Source: an uncultured Clostridia bacterium
GTDB lineage: Bacteria > Bacillota > Clostridia > Oscillospirales > Acutalibacteraceae
Length of the DNA stretch: 5,460 nt
Direction: 5' to 3'
NCBI GenBank assembly: GCA_947628595.1
Contig: CANRAN010000095.1
Coordinates: 1-5,460, forward strand
Shown: positions 1 through 5,406 of the stretch, piece after piece
How positions within the stretch are numbered: position 1 is the stretch's first letter
How the letters are laid out: each line of letters begins with the position of its first letter
Notes under the pieces: model-generated
What the model saw: the letters and a program-made list of their open reading frames with translations, nothing else
Told to the model about the DNA's origin: nothing
Database searches by the model: none
Made by a program: the position numbers and the translations under genes

Positions 1-108
1 GAGGAAACCGGAAAACAAATCAGCGGTTCCGACGTCTGTGTGTGCTGCGGCAAACCGATTCCCGAGGGCGAAATGGTATGTACCGACTGCCTGAGAGAAA
101 AGATGTAG
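1..108 (+). CDS. 3' end of a small zinc-ribbon protein (partial)
   Basis: Only the last 35 codons are in the window; the start lies off the left edge and the frame ends in TAG at 106-108. The visible tail has two CxxC knuckles (C13-x2-C16 and C27-x2-C30 counting from the first visible codon, with an extra C15) separated by the turn GKPIPEGEMV. This pattern (CxxCGKPIPEG...CxxC) is what I know from short zinc-ribbon proteins that accompany phages and integrative elements in Clostridia, so zinc binding is likely and the cellular role is unknown. It faces the three-gene operon convergently. GC is about 53% (57 of 108 by my count), clearly richer than the operon, where a sampled line is near 35%; it may therefore belong to a different genetic neighbourhood. 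The fragment is short, so the base-composition contrast is only suggestive. Confidence 0.7.
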   Translation, partial: EETGKQISGSDVCVCCGKPIPEGEMVCTDCLREKM

Positions 109-147
109 TTCGCAAGCTTGTTAAATCAGCTTTTACCTCCTGTTTAT

Positions 148-179
148 GGGGCTGTCGCAGTAAGAAAAGCGGCAGCCCC
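148..179. repeat. GC-rich hairpin between convergent genes
   Basis: Arms at 148-158 (GGGGCTGTCGC) and 169-179 (GCGGCAGCCCC) pair over 11 positions with a single G-T wobble, around a 10-nt loop. It lies 40 nt after the stop of the zinc-ribbon gene, where a terminator would be expected, but it is followed on the plus strand by A6 rather than a T tract. On the minus strand the run of T precedes the hairpin instead of following it. It is therefore not a canonical intrinsic terminator in either direction. It may still slow polymerase or protect a 3' end, or be a copy of a dispersed palindromic repeat. Confidence 0.6.
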
Positions 180-187
180 AAAAAATA

Positions 188-430
188 TCAATCTGGTAGG
201 AGGCTACCCGTTAGTTGAGCAGCCGACCTCTCACACCACCGCGCGTACGGTTCCGTACACGGCGATTCAATCATAAACAGTACGATGTCATCTGCATATC
301 GGATTACCTTTACTCCCCTACCCTCAGACTCCTTGTAAAATTTGTCAAAATAGATATTCACAAGTAATAGTGACAGATTTCCGCCCTGCGGTGTACCTTC
401 TTCTGTTTTGTGTCTCACACCGTTTTTCAT
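188..430 (-). pseudogene. Reverse transcriptase/maturase fragment of the group II intron
   Basis: The open frame reads EEGTPQGGNLS, then NIYFDKF, then VIRYADDIVLF, which are RT blocks 4 and 5 of LtrA-type group II intron proteins; YADD carries the catalytic aspartates. Immediately after VLFM the sequence jumps into intron domain V, which is merely read through as IESPCTEPYARWCERS. RT blocks 6-7, the maturase domain X and any DNA-binding/endonuclease domain are absent, and so is everything N-terminal of block 4. The first ATG of the frame is not a genuine gene start and no Shine-Dalgarno is evident. Recognisable RT sequence occupies roughly 270-400. This is a dead remnant, not an 80-residue gene. 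Confidence 0.8.
191..266 (-). ncRNA. Group II intron domains V and VI
   Basis: Domain V (minus strand, 266 to 235) folds as a lower stem ATCGCCG/CGGTGGT, a 2-nt bulge, and an upper 6-bp stem TGTACG/CGTACG closed by a GAAC tetraloop. The CGC of the lower stem sits where the catalytic triad (AGC or CGC in this ribozyme class) belongs. Domain VI follows after the linker GTGAGAGGTC with an 8-bp stem GGCTGCTC/GGGTAGCC around a 7-nt loop. The A in CCTACC, seven bases from the 3' end, is the expected branch-point position. The intron ends AGAT. This 3' part looks structurally intact although the rest of the intron is gone. Confidence 0.75.
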
Positions 431-570
431 TACTCCGCTTCATCCCTCAATCCGGCTTCCTTCAGACTCCACCTCACGATGGACACCCTTGCCCTTAGCT
501 AACACTTCCTACTGCCAAGCGTGCAGCGGACTTTCACTGCTTGATTTTCTGGCAAACCCAAAAATTGCAC
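191..570 (-). mobile_element. Internally deleted bacterial group II intron
   Basis: Read on the minus strand, the segment opens at 570 with GTGCA, then a short stem, then TGAAAGTCC and GGCAAGGGTGTCC plus a GTGAGGTGGAGTCTGAAGGA block, all of which I recognise from domain I of bacterial group II introns. It passes into a reverse-transcriptase fragment, then a complete-looking domain V and domain VI, and ends in CCTACCAGAT at 191. The whole is about 380 nt against roughly 2 kb or more for an intact ORF-bearing intron. Most of domain I, domains II-III, the N-terminal RT blocks and the maturase (and any endonuclease) regions are missing, so at least two internal deletions are needed. Both ends appear preserved. 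It cannot encode its own mobility protein and probably cannot fold into an active ribozyme. The 5' boundary is inferred from the GTGC start and could be off by some bases. Confidence 0.75.
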
Positions 571-598
571 CATGCCGAAGGAATATCGGCATGGTGCA
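560..598 (-). terminator. Intrinsic terminator of the three-gene operon
   Basis: A perfect 13-bp inverted repeat, TGCACCATGCCGA (566-578) and TCGGCATGGTGCA (586-598), with a 7-nt loop, is followed on the minus strand by AATTTTT (T5 at 560-564). It starts 12 nt after the TAA stop of the methyltransferase-like gene. The last five bases of the 3' arm, GTGCA, also look like the first bases of the group II intron, so intron and terminator share or abut this boundary. Confidence 0.85.
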
Positions 599-610
599 TA
601 AAGTTGCTAT

Positions 611-1705
611 TTATTCGTGTCTTCTTTTTAAGTGTATTATCTGAAAGCACATACTGTCAACATTGGCTATCGCACTGTGTGGGCATTGATCGTTCAAATA
701 GCAGGTTTGACAATCATTAATACTATTTGCGTTAGCACAAATATCACTTATACCGGGAACACCAATATACTCCCATATATCCTGCGGGATTGTAAAATGA
801 CCGTCAATTTTTGAGTACTTTGTTCCTCTATTGTCGCCTATAAATTTGAAAATGCCATTGTCTTCATCGGTCAGACTCAGTTGTCTCTCATTACTGCCCA
901 ATATGTTGAAAATATCATATATTTCATCAAGCCCATTGAACTCTTCACGTTCATATTTTTCCTCAAGGGCTGTTATTATCGGACACGCCTTTTTTAAATC
1001 TTCTGACATTGTTTCCGGACCGCGATATGAAACGCACACAATGAGTTCTTCACTTTTGAGATCTTTCAGTAATTTACAGAATGATGTTACTGTTTCGTCA
1101 TCCAGTTCACTGAGGAGCTTCGGAAAAAAGAGAATGTTTGGTGTGTATGCGGGATCTTTTTTCAAAAAAGCTAACATACCTTCTTCTTTGTCTACATAAT
1201 ATTCTGCGTCAATTTCGGATAATTGATGCAGATCGAATTTTTCAGCCCAATCTTTCAGGTCTATACCTCTGTAACTAACTTCATTGTCATATCCCAGTTT
1301 TAATTTTGCATAGGCTAAAGAAAGGCAGTCAACACCGGAGCCGCAGCCGAAAGAATACGCTTTTGCTGTAGGCTCGTTAAGTTGGCGCAGAGCAATAAGA
1401 TACATCACATAGTATTCGAAAGCATAAGCCATTGTATATCGCAGCATATACTGCTGACAGATCCATGGGTGAGTATAATCCATTGAACTGCCGCTATCAA
1501 AATTGAGAGTGCTTTCTTCTCCAAGGGAGCCTTTTAAATTTTTGATAGCTTTCTTGGGATCTGTTGCCATCGTGGCTCTGAATTCTCTTGTTATTATATC
1601 ATCTTTAAAACGCTCGAACATATCGTTTAATTTACATCTCAAGCTGTAGGAGATTTTCCTTTTCAGTTTGGTTTCTCTGTTAAATTTTTCGTCAAATACC
1701 GACAA
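611..1705 (-). CDS. SAM-methyltransferase-like protein with C-terminal cysteine cluster
   Basis: I do not recognise a named family. Numbering from the proposed TTG start (364 residues), a helical region rich in aromatic residues (RYTMAYAFEYYVMY, about 89-102) precedes a Rossmann motif I, SFGCGSGVD (118-126). The acidic end of strand 2 follows (YRGIDL, 145-150), then strand 4 (NILFFPKLLSEL, about 190-201) and strand 5 (ELIVCVSYRG, about 220-229). This is the topology of class I SAM-dependent methyltransferases, but there is no DPPY/NPPY motif or PC motif of DNA base methylases, so the substrate is unknown and activity is not assured. The C-terminus has cysteines C323, C332, C335, C341 and C353 (CxxC inside CQTCYLNDQCPH), suited to zinc or an iron-sulfur cluster. 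Start choice: AAGGAGG lies 9 nt before TTG-1705, ideal spacing. ATG-1714 abuts the Shine-Dalgarno with no spacer, and ATG-1744 has only a weak site. TTG is 1 nt past the helicase stop, so translation is probably coupled. Last gene of the operon. Confidence 0.75.
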   Translation of the reverse strand: MSVFDEKFNRETKLKRKISYSLRCKLNDMFERFKDDIITREFRATMATDPKKAIKNLKGSLGEESTLNFDSGSSMDYTHPWICQQYMLRYTMAYAFEYYVMYLIALRQLNEPTAKAYSFGCGSGVDCLSLAYAKLKLGYDNEVSYRGIDLKDWAEKFDLHQLSEIDAEYYVDKEEGMLAFLKKDPAYTPNILFFPKLLSELDDETVTSFCKLLKDLKSEELIVCVSYRGPETMSEDLKKACPIITALEEKYEREEFNGLDEIYDIFNILGSNERQLSLTDEDNGIFKFIGDNRGTKYSKIDGHFTIPQDIWEYIGVPGISDICANANSINDCQTCYLNDQCPHSAIANVDSMCFQIIHLKRRHE

Positions 1706-1725
1706 TTTATTCATCCTCCTTAAAT
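1706..1725 (-). promoter_or_regulatory. Shine-Dalgarno deciding a TTG start
   Basis: The minus strand reads AAGGAGG, then ATGAATAAA, then TTG. The strong site lies inside the last codons of the helicase gene (Lys-Glu-Asp-Glu-stop). Its distance of 9 nt fits the TTG at 1705 and rules against the ATG at 1714, which touches it directly. Stop and start are one base apart, an arrangement that favours re-initiation by the same ribosome and fixed stoichiometry of the two proteins. Confidence 0.6.
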
Positions 1726-4079
1726 CTTGGCTGAATGATCTCATTCCTATCGGCTTCTGCTATCATATGAATGATAAGTTCGATCTCATCGCAGGTAGTT
1801 CCACATGTGTTCAGCCTCAAAAAACGTTTTTCATAAAAATCCTCTCCGATGGTTCTGACTAAACTATTTTTGAGTTCATCATTATTCTTTCGTCTTTTGT
1901 AGGGGTCAAAGTTAATTATTTTTCTCCCATGATCTCTCTTACAATCAAAATCTACGGCTCCACGATGCTGCGCCCCATCAACTTCGATGATCAACGCTAT
2001 TTTACCATTGTTGTGTTTGGAATCATCACCTCTGGTAAGAACTAAATCAAAATGTGCGTTTTTGATGAATTCTCTCGCATTATCAACATCATCCACATTC
2101 ATGCCGACCACATTACTGCTGCCATCTTTATAGCCGAGCTTCATATGACGGTGTATTTCTATGTCCTTCAAAGGTCCGCCGTTCTTTTTGTCGTTTTCTT
2201 TTCTATCATACAAAATGCTACATAGGCATTCTTCGAATGCGGAGGTATCGTCGTCCTGTTTTGTTTCATCGGTTCCGCACGAATTCGTGAATATGTGCTT
2301 GATATCGAATATCGAATGTATGCTTGTTCTGATCAGACCATAATTTTCCGAGTCTTTCCATTTATCCTCATTTTGAATAACATACTCAACAAGCTTAGGC
2401 AAGTAACCCATGTCTTCTTCTTTGTAGTCAGGAGGATTAGAAAGAATATGTTCACATTCGGACAACACTACTCCTAACATTTCTTTTGTACGATCATCCA
2501 TAATCTTTTCCTGCGTTGCTTTAGTCATCCAGTTTGAGGACATAATGTAGCATATTTCATTTTTTGCACGGGAAATTGCCACATTTGTAATGCGAGCGCT
2601 TTGATGCCAGGTTTTGCTTGTGTCATCTACCACAGTCATTACGCAAACATAATCATATTCCTTGCCCTGTGCTTTATGAATCGTATCGGTATATAGCTTC
2701 TTACTATGAAGAGTCAAGTTCGGAAGGGTCCAAGACTCGGGGGGGTTTTCGTTGTCAGTGCCGTAATTTTGTTGACCGATCAGCAATTCTCCGAGGTCAT
2801 GGGAAGTTAGGCCTACCTTTTCACGCAGTCTGTCAAGTGTTTTTTTCTCTTTAAGTTTTTCTGTAAGCATTTTTATTTGATATTTGTACGGAGAAAGTAC
2901 ACATATACTATATTCGGAACCGTTATTTTTCGCTTCAATAAACTTTTTGATAATATGCGGAAGCTCATCCTCGATGAATATTTCGATCTGTTTCATGTTG
3001 TAATTTTTTCCCAGACCTTTACTGTCATTTGAATCAAATTCGGGTTCGTATTCGTATTCTTTATAAATGTGCTCCCAGTAGTCTCCCTCATACCAGCGAA
3101 TTCGTATAGGAAAGCTGTTGTCATTTGCGGTTTGTATTTTCAGTTTGCCGTCATAGAAATTTTGATTGCAGAAATTTATTATATTCGGGTGACAACGATA
3201 ATGTTCATTAAGCATTATTTTAGCGGCTTTATCTCCAAAACGCTCGTAACAAGCGTGCATGAAACTGTTATTACCTTTGTCAAAATAGTATTCTCCGATC
3301 CCTTCTACCTGCTGAGTCAGATCGTCATTTACCGTATATTTATGTATGGGACTTAACTGATTGTCATCTCCGAACAGAACAAGATGTTTTGCCGATGCCA
3401 TCGCAAGAAGACCGAGTCTCGTGCTGACCTGAGAACATTCGTCAACAATTACATAATCATACTGATTATCAAAATCAGCAAAACATTTGCGAAGCGAGTG
3501 GATCGTACTCAGAATAATTGGAAATTCGTTCAGAAGATTAGGTCTGAATTTGTATTTGGCATCCATAATATAATTTTGATGAGAACTTGCAAATTCCTTT
3601 CTGAGTGATATATTGCCGAGTCGGGCAAATTTTTCTCTCAGGCAATCGCAGTCTTTAATTTTGGATTCTACATTGTCAACAGCGTCCTTATTAGTAGAAA
3701 CCATGGCAATTTTAGCATCAGGATAGAGTCCTCTCAGGCAGATCAGGAGATTTTTAATAGTTTCTGTCTTACCTGTTCCCGGAGGTCCCTGAACGATAGT
3801 AATGGGATTATTTATTGCAAGCCTGATTGCTTCTTTCTGGGATTCATTAAGTCGGTTCGCATTTTCACCATATTGCGGCTCGACCGGCGGGACTATTGCT
3901 TCCAAACTATCCATAGCAGCATCATCCCCAAGAAAAGCTTTAGTCAAGTTATTCAATGTTGTCCAATTTTTAAAGCCTGCACTATCCGTTCCCGTGTAAA
4001 ACCAGTAAATTGAAAAGCTTGAATCCTTATCAAACTCTGACAAAGCTTTATAGTAGTCCCATAAGATTTCTGCGCTCAT
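1707..4079 (-). CDS. SF1 (UPF1/DNA2-type) helicase fused to PD-(D/E)XK nuclease
   Basis: 790 residues. All SF1 helicase motifs are present in order: Q motif NESQKEAI (78-85), Walker A GPPGTGKT (98-105), motif Ia VSTNKDAVDN (127-136), Walker B VDECSQ (212-217), motif III FGDDNQLSPI (236-245), motif IV EHYRCHP (292-298), motif V TIHKAQGKE (466-474) and motif VI TNVAISRAK (498-506). DECSQ and AISRAK are typical of the UPF1/DNA2 (AAA_11/AAA_12) branch, which translocates 5' to 3' on single-stranded DNA or RNA. The C-terminal part (about 613-760) resembles DUF2726/VSR-like restriction-fold nucleases: helix-1 glutamate E617/E618, then FDLVL with D678, then IIEVDGAQH with E699 and D701, then a basic helix KRD (714-716) and strand FLRLN (753-757). 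The N-terminus before the Q motif is only about 77 residues, short for this branch. ATG-4079 has AAGGAGG 8 nt upstream and lies 23 nt after the DUF1848 stop. Likely a cytosolic nucleic-acid unwinding and cleaving effector; a defence role is inferred. Confidence 0.9.
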   Translation of the reverse strand: MSAEILWDYYKALSEFDKDSSFSIYWFYTGTDSAGFKNWTTLNNLTKAFLGDDAAMDSLEAIVPPVEPQYGENANRLNESQKEAIRLAINNPITIVQGPPGTGKTETIKNLLICLRGLYPDAKIAMVSTNKDAVDNVESKIKDCDCLREKFARLGNISLRKEFASSHQNYIMDAKYKFRPNLLNEFPIILSTIHSLRKCFADFDNQYDYVIVDECSQVSTRLGLLAMASAKHLVLFGDDNQLSPIHKYTVNDDLTQQVEGIGEYYFDKGNNSFMHACYERFGDKAAKIMLNEHYRCHPNIINFCNQNFYDGKLKIQTANDNSFPIRIRWYEGDYWEHIYKEYEYEPEFDSNDSKGLGKNYNMKQIEIFIEDELPHIIKKFIEAKNNGSEYSICVLSPYKYQIKMLTEKLKEKKTLDRLREKVGLTSHDLGELLIGQQNYGTDNENPPESWTLPNLTLHSKKLYTDTIHKAQGKEYDYVCVMTVVDDTSKTWHQSARITNVAISRAKNEICYIMSSNWMTKATQEKIMDDRTKEMLGVVLSECEHILSNPPDYKEEDMGYLPKLVEYVIQNEDKWKDSENYGLIRTSIHSIFDIKHIFTNSCGTDETKQDDDTSAFEECLCSILYDRKENDKKNGGPLKDIEIHRHMKLGYKDGSSNVVGMNVDDVDNAREFIKNAHFDLVLTRGDDSKHNNGKIALIIEVDGAQHRGAVDFDCKRDHGRKIINFDPYKRRKNNDELKNSLVRTIGEDFYEKRFLRLNTCGTTCDEIELIIHMIAEADRNEIIQPRFKEDE

Positions 4080-4094
4080 TTCTATGTCCTCCTT
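4080..4094 (-). promoter_or_regulatory. Shine-Dalgarno of the helicase gene
   Basis: AAGGAGG followed by 8 nt (ACATAGAA) and ATG gives near-perfect complementarity to the 16S tail at optimal spacing. It predicts strong translation of the helicase-nuclease and fixes its start at 4079. It sits in the 23-nt gap after the DUF1848 gene, too short for a separate promoter. Confidence 0.8.
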
Positions 4095-4102
4095 GAATAT
4101 TT

Positions 4103-5053
4103 TTAATTACTATCATCTGTCATCAGGCTCATCTGTAAAACTGCCAGTGATTTTACTTTGCGCTCTGTAACTTTGTCTCCCTCGCTTATCGAATCGCACA
4201 AAATAGGTGAATTTAAGTCGTATTTCGCAAAATTTTTGTTTACACTTTCGCAACTGTAATTTGCATAACAATAAATACAGCCGTTCAGACAAGTGTTATA
4301 GGTTCCTACTTCCATGCTCTCCATGCAGCCGCATTCTTCACGCTGCACCTTGTCCTTTTTAACCCGGAGAGACATGCCGATTATTTTCTCAATAAGTTGC
4401 TTGTCAATGCAGCAGTTGTGCTCTATTCCACAGCTTTGCAGATCCAATTTTTCTGCACAGGTCGCAATTACCATGCCGTTATCCTTTGCAACAGCGGAGA
4501 GCCTGCCCGCAAACTCTCTCAGCTTATCTTCCGGCAGTTCATATGCGTTCGCTTTTGCGATGTTTTTTGAGTTTTTTACATATTTGTCAACAAAGCTGAT
4601 AACGCATTTTTTTGTATGACCTCGTAATGTTTCTGCGATCCGGCTAAATGCTCTCAGGTGGTATTCCGGTGTATACCTTTGAGAAAACATTATAGGGTCA
4701 TAGCGCCAAATCACGCGGTCTGCACCAATCTTTTCGGACAGTGCCTTAAAATTTGGCAGAATAACCTTTTTTTTATCCGGCACATTCGGTTCGAAGTCCT
4801 TGCCGTAGCCGGTGATTGTGTATTGAAAATAATACTTGTAGTCAGACAGCATCTCCAATCTGTCAAACATCGGCGAGGCGTTTTTTGTCCAGAACACTAT
4901 GCAGTCCACGAATTCAGGGCTTATGCTTATTTTGCTGACCTGATGTATGTTCATCGGATTCCTGACACAGATATACCCTTCCTTAATGCGGTTGAAAAAC
5001 CAATCGGAATAATATGCAGGAATGTCTGTCCTTCTGCTAACACTCAAAATCAT
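4103..5053 (-). CDS. DUF1848 family radical-SAM-like iron-sulfur protein
   Basis: 316 residues from ATG-5053, about full length for the family. The N-terminus ILSVSRRTDIPAYYSDWFF (2-20) and the blocks VRNPMN (30-35), IVFWTKN (52-58), YYFQYTITGYG (74-84) and VIWRYDPI (114-121) are hallmarks of DUF1848. The C-terminal part has CGC (241-243) and CLNGCIYCYANY (255-266), a CxxxCxxC set (C255, C259, C262) like the 4Fe-4S/SAM motif of radical SAM enzymes, but placed at the C-terminal end instead of the N-terminal end; Pfam describes the family in these terms. Reaction and substrate are unknown. A TTG nine bases upstream (5062) is in frame, but its spacing to AAAGGA is only 2 nt and family members start at MILSVSRRTD, so ATG-5053 (11 nt from AAAGGA) is preferred. 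First gene of the operon, about 70 nt downstream of its promoter. Confidence 0.9.
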   Translation of the reverse strand: MILSVSRRTDIPAYYSDWFFNRIKEGYICVRNPMNIHQVSKISISPEFVDCIVFWTKNASPMFDRLEMLSDYKYYFQYTITGYGKDFEPNVPDKKKVILPNFKALSEKIGADRVIWRYDPIMFSQRYTPEYHLRAFSRIAETLRGHTKKCVISFVDKYVKNSKNIAKANAYELPEDKLREFAGRLSAVAKDNGMVIATCAEKLDLQSCGIEHNCCIDKQLIEKIIGMSLRVKKDKVQREECGCMESMEVGTYNTCLNGCIYCYANYSCESVNKNFAKYDLNSPILCDSISEGDKVTERKVKSLAVLQMSLMTDDSN

Positions 5054-5127
5054 AATCCGCAACGTCCTTTCCGATGTGCTTCGGGCGATGTTTCTAAGCT
5101 ACACACATAAGAAATCACTATAAATAT

Positions 5128-5156
5128 ATTGTACATTATTTATACAAATAAGTCAA
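5128..5156 (-). promoter_or_regulatory. Sigma-A promoter of the three-gene operon
   Basis: Minus strand: -35 TTGACT (5156-5151), an exact 17-nt spacer, and -10 TACAAT (5133-5128), each one base from consensus. Transcription should start near 5121, giving a leader of about 68 nt before ATG-5053. A short dyad (TTGTA 5129-5133 and TACAA 5143-5147) overlaps the -10 and spacer and could be an operator, but at 5 bp per arm in AT-rich DNA it may be chance. The strength of the core elements suggests substantial basal expression unless a repressor intervenes. Confidence 0.8.
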
Positions 5157-5192
5157 TACCTGGTCCGATAATAATCAGGGTTTTTGAATGAG

Positions 5193-5241
5193 GTAAATTC
5201 TCAAAGTAAATTCCACAGTGGAATTTGCGGTGGAATTTACG
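5193..5241. repeat. Cluster of direct and inverted GTAAATTCCAC repeats
   Basis: Two left-hand copies in direct orientation (GTAAATTC at 5193-5200 and GTAAATTCCAC at 5206-5216, 13-nt period) face two right-hand copies in inverse orientation (GTGGAATTTGCG at 5218-5229 and GTGGAATTTACG at 5230-5241, a 12-nt tandem repeat with 11 of 12 matching). The pair 5206-5216/5230-5240 is an exact 11-bp inverted repeat, and 5208-5216/5218-5226 is an exact 9-bp palindrome around one base. It lies about 37 bp upstream of the -35 box. It could bind a regulator, or be a fragment of a dispersed repeat family. No coding sequence covers it. Confidence 0.7.
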
Positions 5242-5330
5242 TTCTGCTCGTTCTGATATATTCGTTAAAATAAATAATCCCAAATTATCAAAACAATACG
5301 TGAAGAAGCAATAAAACAGCGATTTTATTG

Positions 5331-5379
5331 AAAAAAATGACCCTAACAGATGCTTAATAAAAGCACGTTAAGGTCATTT
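5331..5379 (-). terminator. Intrinsic terminator of a gene beyond the right edge
   Basis: AAATGACC (5335-5342) pairs with GGTCATTT (5372-5379). Inner pairs TAAC/GTTA (5344-5347 and 5367-5370) and TGC/GCA (5351-5353 and 5363-5365) extend the stem across small mismatches, with a 9-nt AT-rich loop. On the minus strand the stem runs directly into T7 (5337-5331). In the plus direction only a broken T-rich stretch follows, so the minus strand is the better reading. It would insulate the three-gene operon from an upstream gene. Confidence 0.7.
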
Positions 5380-5406
5380 CTCTTACTTTTTATTATTCAC
5401 TTTTCG

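Noticed and set aside
188..430. Treating the RT-containing frame as a real small gene
   Set aside because: Its second half is read-through of intron domains V and VI and it lacks most RT and all maturase parts; recorded as a pseudogene inside an intron remnant.
408..644. Plus-strand open frame across the intron and terminator
   Set aside because: It is antisense to recognisable group II intron domain I and RT sequence and reads through the terminator hairpin; no ribosome binding site or protein-like pattern.
831..1199. Plus-strand 122-codon frame rich in serine
   Set aside because: Antisense shadow of the methyltransferase-like gene; the low-complexity serine/leucine content is typical of complement-strand frames.
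3069..3356. Plus-strand 95-codon hydrophobic frame that could pass for a membrane protein
   Set aside because: Antisense to helicase sequence that includes motif IV (YRCHP); hydrophobicity arises from complementing charged codons.
4314..4619. Plus-strand 101-codon frame
   Set aside because: Antisense to the cysteine-rich C-terminal part of the DUF1848 gene, whose motifs clearly identify the true strand.
4658..5110. Plus-strand 150-codon frame
   Set aside because: Lies antisense to the well-conserved N-terminal half of the DUF1848 gene and runs into its leader; a shadow.
5159..5185. CCTG...CAGG followed by GTTTTT as a plus-strand terminator
   Set aside because: Only 4 bp of stem with a 13-nt loop, and no plus-strand gene precedes it.
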